This document shows, one piece after another, positions 47,319 to 59,954 of a stretch of DNA of 64,000 bases (within the stretch, counting starts at the first letter, position 1; every line of letters begins with the position of its first letter). This DNA is from Colletotrichum lupini. Taxonomy: Eukaryota > Ascomycota > Sordariomycetes > Glomerellales > Glomerellaceae. The DNA lies in the NCBI RefSeq assembly GCF_023278565.1, contig NC_064678.1:2108001-2172000 (forward strand). Direction: 5' to 3'. Under the pieces are notes generated by a model that was not told the DNA's origin, made no database searches, and saw only the letters and a list, made by a program, of their open reading frames with translations. A program made the position numbers and the translations under genes.

Positions 47319-50300
47319 TGTTCTGCTCTCGCATCAGCCCCTGCTGACCATTGCCTAGCTATCACCTGTTTGCTCTTTTGCGGCTGACCTTGCGTGTGCT
47401 ACAGCCGTCATCAGTCTGACTTGAAGCCCTCCTCACTGGCCAGTTCTCCGGAAGACTCAGACATACGCACGTCGTACCTTGCCTACGCATTATGCACTGC
47501 TACAAAAGGCCGCTATTTTCCTCGCTCGCTCGCTTCTTTATCGTCCAGCACTACGGAGAGTTTAACGTCGGTCCTAGACCACGCCCGATGCGTCGTGGCC
47601 AAAATGTCAAACTATGTGGGAGAGGTGCTCCGTGCTTGTTGGGATGGAGCTATCGTGATCCGATCTTCCTCCGGTATTCAGCGGTAGGCCGTTAGGAGAT
47701 GCTGGAACATGTTTGTGGCCAGGCCCGTTGGCAATTTCGAGTTGGTCGCAGGTGATGGTTGGCAAACTGGGCCCTTTGGGGGTAAGGTATGCCGCATCTA
47801 GAAAGGGCTCGAGAGTCAAGACACTCTTCTGGATGGCACAAACGGGAAGTGGAAAGACCACAAAGGCCCTCTGACTCTGGCTGGAATTGAGCTGGGACCT
47901 GCTTGAGACCTCGTTGGATTGGGTCTTTGTTGGAATAAGCAAAGGGCAAGAATGTTTGCTCTCCATTGTCGTTGGTTGGCAAACTCGCTTAAAGTGGCCA
48001 AGTGAGCCGCCAAAAGGATAGTGGAGGGTGGCATGGATCGCTCCGCGGCGCACCTGGGCGTATTGGGCTTGGCCGGACGATGCCATCGCTGAGTCGTGAG
48101 TGGTCCCTGGGCTACTAAGGTGCCTTAGAGTAGGCTTGCCAGCAGTTACGGCCGCCAGGACGTGCCCCGCAGACTGCAAAGTCCCCTGACACGGGCCCCC
48201 TAGCGGCGCCGCTGCAGTGGGAAGCTGGAACCTGACCACTCACGAACCACCTTGTCCCCCAAGACGGTTTAGATCTGGCAGACCTCAGGGGTGGCCCTGC
48301 CCCGGATTGCCGTCTCCCTGCAGATCCACCCGCGCCCTGAATCCAATCTGTGATCCCGACTCTTCCACCTTGCAGACGACATCCCAGTGGCCCTCGTTCC
48401 CTGCCTTGCACTCCATCTCGCTCTTGCCTTAGCCTTTGGGTTGAGTCTTGCGAGTCTTCCAACGCCAACACCAAACATCGGACTACGATGCCACCGCCGT
48501 GGCTTCGCAGCTAGCCACTTATCAGCCCCTGCTCAAGTGTTGACGTTTGCCCAGACCAGTGGCCCCCTGGACCCCTTCACAAACACATCCACGACGTCTC
48601 ATCGTCTGCTCTCTGCTCCCAACAAGCGGTCTGCCGGTCCGAGTCTCTGGAATCCGCTTCGAGCGGGTACTGTGTAGGCTGCAATGCCACCATATCGCCC
48701 GGATCGTCACTTTCTCGCCGGGGTCATGGACATCCCCGGACGACTTGACCGGATGCCTTCCGCAAGACGGTCTGCCGGGACCTACAGAGCCACCAGACTG
48801 CAGAGTTGACAGCTGAAGACGGCACGACCGCGTCTGTCATGGACTCATGGAGAGATTCTGTACGACGGCTTCCCCGCCGGTCTTGCCGCTTCGCTGCGGA
48901 TCGAGAGGAGCACCGCCTTGAGTCGAGAAGGCAGCTTGCAGCTGTCTTCAATGGTGCGAGGGCACTTTGCAAAAACGGAAGCAAACACGGCCCCGATGCT
49001 TCCCCATCGCATGTCTAGCTCACTTTCGTCCAGCACGAATGGTGTGCACCAGGCAATTTGGATTCCAAAGATGCGGCTAGTTTCCACAAAGACGCAGCTC
49101 GACGCGCGAACTTGTCGATAGTCCACAGCCCCCAAAGATAGCAATGGGTTTTGCCATGTGGTCGGCAACGTAAGCTTCGCACCGTCCCTTTCGCTGAAAG
49201 CTTTCATGGGCGCCGTCTTGGAGTGTTCGAGGCAGTGGCAGTAAGGCAGGACACAATGAGCATGTCCTGGTCTGCCTGCCCTTTTGCGTTCCATTCTGGC
49301 CAAGAATGAGGGTCGCAACGTGCCTGGAGTCAAGGGAGGCCGGGCAATGGAATTCTGCTGTTTGACAATGCGAAACCCGTTGACGGTTCGGAACGGTTCG
49401 TGAAGAAGAGCATTCATCTCAATATTTCCTCCACCAATGTGGCACGGCGCGTTGCGTCCCGTTGACGTTGGCTGCCACAAGTCGCCGCTGTTGTGCCTGG
49501 TGCAACTGGCAGTTCGGGCGTACAGTCACTTCTTGTCTGTGAGCGAGGGCAAAGTTGACGATGCCGGCTGGGACGCCCTTGTCTGGTGGTGGTGGAATAA
49601 GCAACGCGGGAGGAGGACGGATTGAGACAATGAAAAACACTTGCCGATCAATGTCCAATGATTCTAAACCAGCACGACCAGATGGATGGGGGGCCCAAGG
49701 GCCATGACCGGCAGGACGCCACAAAATCTCAGATGACTGCATGGGCTATCGGCGAGATTGAGAGGGGAGCCAAGACCAAGGGGGTTCAAGGAAAGCCGGT
49801 TGTGTTAGTCCCAATTCGATATATGGACAAGCCGGGGAGCACAAATTCATACTGGAGCTTGATCGACCGCCGACTCGGCTTGCGAACCAACCTGCTTGCC
49901 CAACAGTATCAACTGGTGTCCTGGTCCTATCCATAGCACGGTACATAATCAGACGGACACGTACGATCACACACTGTCGAACCTGGTTCCTGTTGGAAGA
50001 GAGAAAGTAATTACCTATTTGTACAAATACAAATCTCTCGGAACGGGCCACTCACTCTCTTCTGACGCACTCTTCCCGCTCTTGTGTCATTTGTTTCTAT
50101 TCTTCATCAAGTACCGAGAGGCTGGCCCGTTTGTAGGTTGCGCACTTCATACTCCCAAATCCATAGGTTGTTGTCGTCGGCCGCACCGGATCTCGACCTG
50201 GAGTTATCATCCCTCACGTTGCATTTCGCATCTGCGGCGCGTGTCGAATCTCCTGCAGCTGCCGCACAAGCACGACGACAACCGGAAGCGACGCTCGTGC

Positions 50301-51068
50301 ACGTCAACTGTCAACTGCCATCTATCTGCAGTTTCGCATACCGCATCTTTGCATCCGCGTCCGCGTCCGCGTCCTCGCCCTCATCCTCGTCTTCCCTCGG
50401 TCCTTCCTTCCCCCGGCTTCCATTCTATACCTGACGTCTCCTGCCTTCCCGATTGATACAGGTTTCGCGTGGTCCTCCTGATACACTAGCGCCCTTCTCA
50501 ATCAGAACTGCACCTGCCTCTGCCACATCGTGACTGCCCTTTCTTCTCCTGCCATCTTTTCTCGGAATTGGCCAACCAACACATTCAACTTCCTCCGTAC
50601 ACCACCTGCCGACGTCGGCTTCCCATTTTCACTTTGTCGAATCTTCCCTCCCTTCGAGACGGCACTCTCGTCAATCCGATTTCTTGCATCTCCCCCCTAT
50701 TCAACCTTCGCCGGCTCTCCTCCATGGTCCAGGCTGTCGGTCATCGCAGCTTTTCAACCTTTCACCCCTGCGACTTCCTACTGCCGACCGCAAGTGTATC
50801 TTAACTTCATCCTCACTCACTTCTACGACGCGAATCATCGGACGGATTACGACCTCAGCCTCCACAGGGCCCAAACGTTCAGCAACACGCCGTTTTCCGA
50901 ACTTCGGGCATGCGATTGATTGGCCGGTTCAAGCTCACAATTTGGCGTCTCAATCAGCATCAAAGCCGCCTGGCCGTGTATTCACAGCATCCCTAACACC
51001 TCACCTGGCCACTCGGATCGTTATTGCAACACACGTCTCTCGTTTGGACCGACGAGAAACGACTCGCA
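47319..51068. other. Intergenic region, ends in pyrimidine-rich leader
   Basis: Frames at 47607-48239 and 48845-49480 (minus) are open but show no codon bias or domains. From about 50040 the plus strand is rich in C and T with CTCTCC/TTCCC tracts and a CGCGTC tandem run near 50357-50378, typical of a long fungal 5' leader for the gene at 51069. Confidence 0.5.
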
Positions 51069-53092
51069 ATGTGGGAAGTCGTGTGGACGGACCCCGACAG
51101 GGAGTCTAGGAAGGAGCACCGCGAGAGGAAAGCAGTTGAGCGGGAGCACAAGGATAAGACCAGAGTATCTAGGAGTTCCATGTCCACTCGCAGCTCTTCA
51201 TCGTCCGACAACAAACCGTTCAGCTTCTTCGGATCTAGGAGTCTTAAGAGGACACTGACACCATCGAGCACCAAAACATCCACCACACACGCTCTCAAAG
51301 CCCCGAGCATCGATAGCACATTCAGAGGCTCGCTATTGTCAGCTGTCTCGGAGCCACCGCCACTACCCACGGAGCTCCCATGTAGCCCCGTCACCACGGT
51401 CGACCGCACTTACATGCCGCAAGAGCAGCATTCTGTCGAGTCACAGCAGAGCTCACCAATCTCATCCAACAGAGGTAGACAAGCCCAATTCCACAAGCTT
51501 GCCACAGCTCACTGATATTCAGGATTCCTAGACTCTGTTTTCTCTAAGTGGACAGACACCTCTATGGGTGGTCCGACATCCCCATGCAATACATCGGTCG
51601 CCGAGTCGACGTCGGCAAAGAGGGAACATTACGTGCAGACCCTCGGCCCAACCTCATTTATCACCAAAAGCACAGAGGTCACCATCCTGCCTCGTACGAT
51701 AGAAAACGATATCTCAGGCATGATCTCTCATATAACCATCACAGCTGAGCCAGTCAAGGAGGAGCCCCCAACACCTCCACGTTCTCCAGCGGCGCAGTAA
51801 GTACCTCGCAATCCCCTTACAGCATCGTCACTGACAAGATATAGGCCGGCGGTAACAGCCATGATATCACCGGCCATGCTCGACTCGCCTGTCAACCTTT
51901 TTCCTGGACATTCTAGTCCGCAGCGTTCATTACGGCGAGTTCCTTCATGGTCCATGGCCTTCAAGCCCAACAACCCAGACTCCTGGAGACCACCAGATGC
52001 CTGGGACTGTGGTCCACCTCCGGAAGTGCGAACGCCAATGATTGAGGCGGTCATTGAAGAGACACCAGAGCTCGATGCCGCATGTGCCATGTCCATGGAT
52101 CTTAATGGGATGCAGCGTGAGATCAGGCGAATGGCCGCTGCAAGCCATAGCATTCGCCTCTTGCGGTTGAAAGAGGTTTGGGGCGAGACCACCGATGCTA
52201 GCCTCTACAAGGAGCTTGAGATGGAAAAGAAGAGATGGATGCTTTCTTCTTTGCACAACATGGACAAGCCAGTGGAGGTGGACCAAGCGAAGGCTCATCC
52301 CAACAAAATTACTCCTGCCAAGGCGAAGAAGGTCCTCGCGCTTTACGAGACTCAGGGTAAGTAGGGGCAAAACTCAACTTTTCGTCACTCCGACTAACTT
52401 GCACAGCAACAACCTCATACCTGGCCGCCATCCACTTCAATAAGCAAGTGTACCATCTGGCTTCATCGCCGCTGTCTCACACACTCTTTCCAAATATCCA
52501 CCCGGTTAATGTACCTGCCATTTCGCCATCGGCCTTCCCAGTGGCCCCGTCTCTGTTCGGCATAGTCTACTCGTTGGCACTACCGGCGCTTCTGCCATCG
52601 CCTGAAGTTCCCAGTCTTCTCAAAAATGTTCACCGGTGCCTCGCTGCCGGTGGTGCCTTTCACCTTACGTTGATCGACCCCCTTCCCGTCACGAGTACGT
52701 TGGGTCCTCTGATGCGTTCGTGGATTGAGGAAAACCTCATCTTCAACCTCGAGAAGAACTTCCGCTGCATGAACCCAAGCAAACTCTTCCCTCTGTGGTT
52801 AGCAGATGCTTCCCTCCGTGCTGAAGGCAGTACCATCACCACTGTGAGGTTTTCCGCCATACCACCAACAGACAGACCAGACACGGCCACGACCGATGCC
52901 GAGGTGCTTGCAGATAAGGCTGTCAAGCAAGAGCTCCGCAGTATCGTCGGCCGCATGCTGTGGAGGGAAGTATGGGGACAGTACATTACTGCAGATCAGT
53001 GGTGGTGGGAGAACCCCAGAATTGTGGAAGAGTGTGAGCAGCTCAAAACAGCGTGGGAGTACAGCATCATCGAGGCGGTCAAAGAAGCGTGA
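51069..53092 (+). CDS. Fungal protein with Ser-rich N-terminal half and methyltransferase-like C-terminal half (625 aa)
   Basis: Four exons: 51069-51474, 51523-51796, 51845-52356, 52407-53092, joined over 48-50 bp introns (GTAGAC, GTAAGT, GTAAGT donors; CAG or TAG acceptors). The start MWEVVWTDPDRESRKEH is the first in-frame ATG after the leader. The N-terminal half is Ser/Thr/Pro-rich and basic and looks disordered. From about residue 395 an ordered part begins (ATTSYLAAIHFNKQVYHLA), then SLFGIVYSLALPALLPSPEVPSLLKNVHRCLAAGGAFHLTLIDPLP, which matches the segment of class I methyltransferases around 'LLxxxxRxLxxGGxxxLTxxD'. The glycine-rich SAM motif is degenerate or absent, so an active enzyme is doubtful. 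Exact function unknown. Confidence 0.75.
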
Positions 53093-54381
53093 TGATAGTC
53101 GCTCTGTCTCAAACTGGTTGGTTCTCTCGCGAACCAAAAACGAACGGATGGAATGTTTTTGTCACTTTGAGGGAGCAGAGGTGTTTCCCTCGGTACGGCG
53201 TTGGAGGCCAGATTTCTTTCACAATACCCCCCCTGGATGGCCGACAGAGCCACTTGCTTTACATATCGGCTTGGGAAACGGATCCAACGGGACACGGTGT
53301 GGTTTTCTATGTATGCCGCTGTGCTCTCATTTATCAGGCTTCTTGGGAACTTCTGAGAGGCCGGGTGGGCCCGCAGCATTACGGAAGAAGGCGCTGCCAC
53401 TATACGTTGGAATCAGCTGTATTTATTACTTTGCAAGAGTACCCAATGTCGGCAGCAGAATTATACAGACTGGAACCACGTATCATTGCGGTGAAGTCTA
53501 TGTCAGTCGGTGGATGTCGCTCGTGGAACAGACTTGCCAACCTTTGAGTGTGAAACGTATCCGGCGAGGTTCCCGAAGCTTGTGCTTGACATTTGACCGT
53601 ATGACTCGAATATTTAATGATGTGTCTGAATTTGACAGGTCGAAAGAGAAGAGCAGCAGGCAGATTTGTTTGGTTTTCATTTCGGCTATGAAGGCAACCC
53701 CAGATGAGTTCGGATTTACCGGGCAGAGTGTTTCCCAGCATCCCCCCCGCACATCAAGTTCAGGAATCGATCTCCATCTTTAGAGGGCTCCACGATGATG
53801 GGACCCTGGTGTTGAGACGAACCGTCGCTTGAGGGCTCATCCTGGCCCCGTCTTCCCCGCATTATCCACTTCGTTTCTTACATCGCGGGAAACTTTTGGA
53901 GAGTTTGATTCTGGTATACAGTGGAGGGTCGGGACCACAGAGTTGGTGTCTTATGCTAGGCGTCGGAGGCCGTACTCTGCCGGCTGAATGATGTCAAGAT
54001 GAGAATTTGGAGGTGCGCGTAGGTAGTGGCTCATGGGGCCGGAGGAAGGACAGTCGACACACTTGAAACACGAAAGAAATGAACGTAAGTTTGCCTAGTT
54101 CTGAAGGCACTGTGATCTGCTCGTCTTCTATCCATCCCACCCTGCTTTCTTATCAACGGAAAGATGAGAGATATTAACTGACGCGAAGAGGTTTAATGAT
54201 GAACAACATGCTTATTGCTGACCGACTTGTTTTGGATTCAACGCATTTCTTCTCGTCATTTCCTGTCCGCTCAATATCTCCACTCTCCTTCCGAAAGTGA
54301 GCTTTGATAATCTCTATACTCGTAGGTATCCTCAGAATAGTATTCATCCCGTCTCATGGTCGTAATCTTTTTTCTTTAATG
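53093..54381. other. 3' flank and intergenic region
   Basis: 3' UTR and flank of the 625-aa gene, then the flank of the small membrane protein gene. Overlapping frames at 52896-53783 are shadows of the last exon and its flank. No repeat or RNA seen. Confidence 0.5.
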
Positions 54382-54642
54382 TTAGCGCAAAGGGCTCTTA
54401 TCAAGCTTGAGTAACACAAGAAAGGGGTCGGGGGTTCGTAGTACCTCAGGGCTGAAATCTTCTCTTCTCTTCTCGTCAAGTACCTCGTTCTCATCTTCTC
54501 TCTTCCCGAGGAGTTCCTCAATTTTCTCCTCCTGTTTGGAGGTTTGCATCTCGTTGTTATCGCAGATGATTATTGTGGCGAAACCCGCTGTGTAGAGGCT
54601 GACTAGGGAGACGGCTAGGAAAGTTGCGAAGAGCGGCATCAT
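54382..54642 (-). CDS. Small predicted membrane-anchored protein (86 aa)
   Basis: The open frame continues upstream, but I place the start at the ATG pair at 54642, where an N-terminal hydrophobic segment begins (MMPLFATFLAVSLVSLYTAGFATIIIC), a signal anchor or cleavable signal. It is followed by a strongly charged stretch (KQEEKIEELLGKREDENEVLDEKRREDF), likely coiled coil, and a short C-terminal part ending LLKLDKSPLR. The upstream bases (CACTCCCCTCC before ATG) are pyrimidine-rich as in fungal leaders. No known family. Length and codon use make it plausible rather than proven. Confidence 0.45.
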   Translation of the reverse strand: MMPLFATFLAVSLVSLYTAGFATIIICDNNEMQTSKQEEKIEELLGKREDENEVLDEKRREDFSPEVLRTPDPFLVLLKLDKSPLR

Positions 54643-57248
54643 GGAGGGGAGTGATGGAGGTATACTTTTGAAGAGGGTAGGTGTATTCGAAGTTGGGGTG
54701 GGATGAAAGCTGGTGGGATGATGTCTGTCGCAGTTGATATTGGAAGAGGAAGTTGATGTTGTCTGATATTTTGTAAATGCGATGTGTATGTGTTGGGTTT
54801 GATGGTTTCCCTTCATGTCACGAGTATATCAAAGATATGGAAGGAAAAGTCTGCATCTCCTCAAGGTCTCTGTCTGTAATAACCATACCCCATCGTGAAC
54901 AGCGACGGCTGCTCAACCTTTGCGGGCTGAAGCGGTTTGCCAACCTTGAGTTACTATTCGCGGCACATGGTGTCACTTGGGGGCAGATATTACCCATTAA
55001 TACACATGCAAAGGTTTCGAAAACGGAGTTGACGATAAGTTTTCCACGATGATATCCACGTTGAACAAGGTTATCGAGTTCCTCGACTTAAAATGCTTCT
55101 ATAAAGACTACATCGCGTGGAAGTCTGGATGGAAGATATGAAGCTAAGCAATCTACACCTCACTCCGACAGAGGGAAAATGAGCATTAGAGCGAAATGTA
55201 GTACTAGAGTCGGCCTTGGGCAAGAATATCGGTTTGCAGGATATCAGCATCTTCTCAAATCCGACCTCGCTCCGTCACACTCGTGCCATCTCCTCAAAGG
55301 ACATTAGCAAACGTATCTACCTACGAGAAGGGCGAGTGTACAGCCCGATTCTTCCGTTGTATAGCCAAACCGCACCAGGGCAATACAGTGATTACGGATA
55401 GCCACAGAGATGAAAGAAAAAGAAAAAAAGCAGTCATACGATTTGTAAGGCACATACACGTGTTGCGTCCCCAAACCTGCGGTACTTCTTGCGCTTTGAC
55501 GTACCTCTGGTAAGAAAGTCCCAAAAAAAAACAGGGCTTGCTAGGAGCAGCCACTGCCGTTGAAGAACGCCCTAGATCTTCATCACCGTTGAGAGAGACT
55601 GAGAAAAAGTCGGCGGGCAAGGGGTGGGCTGACTTGGACTCGACCGTACCGGCATTCATTGGCATGTGGGTGTATCTGGCATTGTTGTTGTTCTTTTTTT
55701 TTTTTTGCCTCGGGACTCGGGCAGACGGTATTCATCCCGCCACTACTTCGTTATCTCTGAAGTTGGGGGGATGTTAATCTTGTGATTGTAATTATTATTA
55801 TGTAGTGATCCGCGGCCCGCGCGATGCTTTTGCTGCAGGTACGCTGCAGGGCGAACATATCCATACATATTGCATCGGGCCGTCTGGGAACCGTCATTGC
55901 TTTATCTGAGTTTGTGTCTCGGGTCTGGTGGCTCGTTAACTCGTTGAATGCTCGAGTCACATCGTCATCGACGAAAAAGAAGAAACGACGGATGTCAAAT
56001 GAGGTACGGCCATATGACGGCCACAGGAGATGCAAGGGCACCATCATCCTGCGTGCCCACACAAGTTATCACGATGAATGCAAGCGCGCGCGGGTTCACT
56101 TTACGTCCGGATCCTCGGCCTCCACCAGCACGCGGGAAGAAAAATCAGCCACGTAAAAACGAAAATTTCCAAAGCTGGGCCCGTCCCACCGTAGCTTAGA
56201 CATGCATTTCGGAAATCGTGTAATCCAGACCCCCCAGAAAGCAACCGTGACGGCAGATGAAACGGGATCGTCGGGAGTGGTTTACCATTCGAGAGAGCAA
56301 GTGCCGTGGTACCGTGGTATCGTCAAATGTTGCTTCGTCGGGACTCGGGGAATTTTGACTGCTACAGTGCTACTGTCTGCATGCCTGCATCGTCTTGCAT
56401 GCGACTTCTTACACTAGAGAATGGATATCAATAGTCCCGTTTCTCGATGAGGATCAGATCTTCGACCGCGGCATTTCTTGTCGTTTGGTACACTAAATTG
56501 GTGGAAGCTGCCATTTGTCTTGATGGTTCCTCCACGGGCCAGGAACCGTCCTGAGCCCGCGGTGTCTATCATGTACGTATAGAGTAATAGTGTGATGTTG
56601 GGGGTGTAGGGCGACAAGGATTGAAATGCTTGTCAAACCGTCAGAGCAGAGCAGAGAAGAGCAGGTGAAGGAGGGGTTCCAATAGCAAGGGCAGTCACTT
56701 CTAAACTATGTTGGCGGGAATATTGCGAATCGGCGAGATGAAGCAACCCGCCCAGTTCAACACTCCAAAACCAACATCACCTCTAGCTTCGAGACCATGG
56801 TGATTAATACAGCATCATTCTAGCCAACGCAAGCAAACAAACCAGTGGAGATGCAACGGAAGAGCACGGCGAGCTCGAGGTGATCCCTTGCATCGAAGCC
56901 AAGATTCGGGGAAGCAAATCCGCCCGAGAAGGCATCGCCAAGTTACCAACTTCCCCCACGCTCTTCCATCGTTCTCTGTTATTCCCGCAGCCATTATCCG
57001 AGGACGAGGTGCGCGATTGTCAATCAGGTCGACTTTCAAAAGTACATGCGGTAATGAACACCCCTGTATGCCCCTGCATGCGGGCCGCCAAGGTTCCCCT
57101 CCAACTTGGCTTTGTGGGATTGCGTGGGATCTTTTTTCTCCAGAAACCCACTGGGCTGGGAAAGTGGGTTTGCGTGGGAATTGGGAATGGAATGGTACTC
57201 GGGCAATCTACTCTATCTTCTCTAGTGAACACAGGTAAACTGACCTAT
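54643..57248. other. Intergenic flank before the AT-rich block
   Basis: No supported gene. Frames such as 56880-57269 and 55824-56156 are unbiased. T-runs occur near 55692. GC content is normal until about 57245, where it collapses. Confidence 0.5.
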
Positions 57249-57917
57249 GGGGGGGGGGGGGTTAGCTAACTACCCCACATATTTTCAACTTTTTATTCGT
57301 ATACTATAGGTTAGGTTACGGGCTATATATTAAAATAAAATTTTTTTAACTTCTCCTCTTATATACCTTAGATAGAAATTATAATTATACTAAAATAGTT
57401 CTCAATCGGTTTAGGACCGATTCGGAACCTATTTAGAATAGCTTTAATAAATTCGCTAAATAATATAGGTATTTTCCCCGAACTTAAATTATTAATACTA
57501 CTTTTTAATTCTTATTATCTTAATTAATAAGTACGAAATAATCTTAATATATTCTAAGAATTTTCTAAAAATAGTAGTCTATTTAAATAAGAAGAGGTAA
57601 GACTTTTCTTAAACTATTTCTAAACTTATTTTAAATAGGTTTAGAACCTTTTTAATAAAACTTTTAAAATACTACTTATTTTAATCTTTACTAAAGCTAC
57701 TATAAGTAGGTACTAAAACTAACGAAATAATTACTAAATTATAGTATAAAAATTATATATTATAATTAATTAATACGGTATTTAGAAATAAGTAAAAAAG
57801 GTATTATATACTATATTAATATACGTAATTTATATTTAAAAGATATTAAAGTATTATAAGGAACGGTATATAATACTTTCTAAAGTCGTTCTAAACTATT
57901 TCTAAACTAATTCCGAA
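57249..57917. repeat. AT-rich RIP-mutated segment of unknown type, left of the retrotransposon
   Basis: It begins with a G13 run (57249-57261) joined to GTTAGCTAAC, a perfect 10-bp palindrome, then turns into AT-rich DNA nearly devoid of CA and TG. Short motifs recur: CTAAACTATTTCTAAACT at about 57615 and 57890, and AACCTATTTAG/GGTTTAGAACC variants. No coding frame survives. It may be a remnant of a separate element interrupted by the retrotransposon at 57918, but no ends could be identified. Confidence 0.55.
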
Positions 57918-58193
57918 TGTTACGGCAGTGGGCACTAGGGCCCTGTGGGCCCTGTGGCTTAGCCTTAGGCTGCGAGGCTAAGCTCCTAGTAGTTACGTAA
58001 CGAGCTAGACCGCTAGGCCCAAAGGGCCAGCCTACTAGCTTCTGCTTACTATTTTGTTTTTTCCCTCTTTACGTTAAGTCTTTAGTTAATTAGGTTAATA
58101 TAGTAGCGTTCTGACCTACCTCGAGTTCCCTTTTATAATACTACTTAACGTTACTTAATTAACTATTCTCTAAAAATAGAACGATAATATTTT
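57918..58193 (+). repeat. Putative 5' LTR of the retrotransposon
   Basis: It starts TGTTACGG, a common start of fungal gypsy LTRs, and contains a GC-rich block (57920-58030) with an inverted repeat GCTTAGCCT/AGGCTAAGC at 57957-57965 and 57975-57983, plus a TATA-like CTTTTATAATA near 58130. The end is set at a GATAATA before gag-free AT-rich DNA; RIP would turn a terminal CA into TA. Unlike the interior, the first 110 bp keep CA and TG pairs. The end is uncertain because the 3' LTR is not visible for comparison. Confidence 0.45.
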
Positions 58194-58349
58194 AATTAAT
58201 TAATTACTAACTACCCCTATTAAAAAAGCGTATAAGAGAGCCGAGTAATAGCCGGTTAAATTAATTACGTATAAGTAGCGTAATCGATACTTCCTAAATA
58301 TATACCCCCTTTATTAGATATAATAGTTAAAGAACATAGCTAGGGAGGC

Positions 58350-59850
58350 TAGGTCTCCTTTCGTATTAATAGCTTCTAATAGAGCTGCCGCCTCTACGAG
58401 TCCTAATAAAGCGTCGTAGGCCCTAATAAAAGCGCTAAGCTCTTAGTTATTAACCTAGAGGTCGCGCTATTTAACTAACTAATAGAGCGCTTTTTACCCT
58501 CTACTACCTAGGCCGATCGCCTAGCGTACCTTAGTAACGTAGCTAACTAGCTTACCTTACTTATTTATATCCGCAACGATATCCTTTTTAAAAAAAATAC
58601 TAAGTAGTATATCGACCTCGACCTTATTTAAGAGCTATATTTTAAAAACGATAGAAAGACCTTACTTAAGTAGATCGAATAGTAGCTAAAAATACGTATT
58701 ACTTAGTACTAATTAGAGCAGGTCCTAGCGTCCGCTATTAGCTAGCTAAGTAATAGTATTAAGTACCTATACGTAATAACTTATAAAAACCTCGACCTTA
58801 TGTATATTATTATTATAGAGCTCCGTATTATAAAAGAAGCCCTTACCTAAGCCTATATTAATAATATAACTATAGTTAAAAGGCTAGAGTAATTAAAGAA
58901 CGGCTTTTAGGCTAGCTTTATTTAGAATACCGCTACCCTTAGCGCGCTAAAGTAGCGGCTAGTACGCTTAAAAATATAGGGTAGCTATAAAACTACTCTA
59001 GCCTCGTCCTATCCTATTACCTACGGCTCTTAGAAAATACCTAACGTACCTACCTTTATAAATAATAATACTAGCTTTAAGTTCGACTACTAGCTCTAGT
59101 ATATTATAAAGCGCTTAGAGAACGCTAATTATAGTATAGATAAGTACTACTTAGAGTATATTATTAATAAGATTAGAGGTAGCGCTACGGAGTTTATATA
59201 TTTATTACTAACCTCTAACGAGATTACTACGGCCGAGTAGTTACTCTACGAGCTTAAGTCGGCTTATACTAACCTAACTACTATAAATAACGCTAGCTAT
59301 AAGCTAGACGTACTTACGATTATACTTAAAAACGTCTACTAAAAGCGCTCTATATTCGCTAAGCTTGTGCGTATTAATAAGCTTTTAAAGTCCTAATAAA
59401 AGCGCCGTTTTTATAATAAGCTACTTATATATCTTTATAACTAAGCTATATTAAAGTACTTAAATAACACGGCTACTTTCTAAAAGTATACTAAGTACGT
59501 TACTTAGCTAATTAACGTAATATAGCCCCCTTTTATAAAGGACCGCGCGGTTAAGGCTTTTAATTAAACTCGCTAGACCTTAGGTAAAAGTAATAAAAAT
59601 AATAAAAATAATAAAAATAATAAAAATAATAGAGGTACTAAAAGTACTAAATAGGACCGAGGTCGTACTTCTACTTACGAGACGATCCCTAAAGCCCTAT
59701 ATTAAAAGCTTAAGGATAGTAGCGCTTATTTCGTTTATAATAATACTAAATATATCTTTAAAGACTATTTTAAAAAGCCGAAGACTACTATAGCCGCTAT
59801 TAACGCTACCGCGGGCCTTATTAAAATAGAGTCGGGTTTAGAAAACTAGA
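58350..59850 (+). pseudogene. gag remnant with destroyed zinc knuckle
   Basis: Boundaries are approximate. A capsid-like coding trace runs to a knuckle at 59727-59771, where C-X2-C-X4-H-X4-C spacing is intact but all four ligand positions are Tyr. TGY to TAY and CAY to TAY are exactly RIP outcomes. Stops are frequent. No active protein possible. Confidence 0.7.
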
Positions 59851-59954
59851 CCCCTTAATAAAAGTAAACTCCTAACTAGGGGATACGTATAAAAAGGATA
59901 GAAAATTAGTAATTAATTTAGTAAACTTATAGGATCTCGTAGGGGGTTAGCCCC

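Noticed and set aside
47607..48239. A 210-codon minus-strand frame
   Set aside because: No codon bias, no domain; looks random.
48845..49480. A 211-codon minus-strand frame
   Set aside because: No recognisable motif, poor codon use, no splice context.
52896..53783. A 295-codon plus-strand frame overlapping the 625-aa gene's end
   Set aside because: A shadow frame that continues into the 3' flank; Ser/Arg-rich, no domain.
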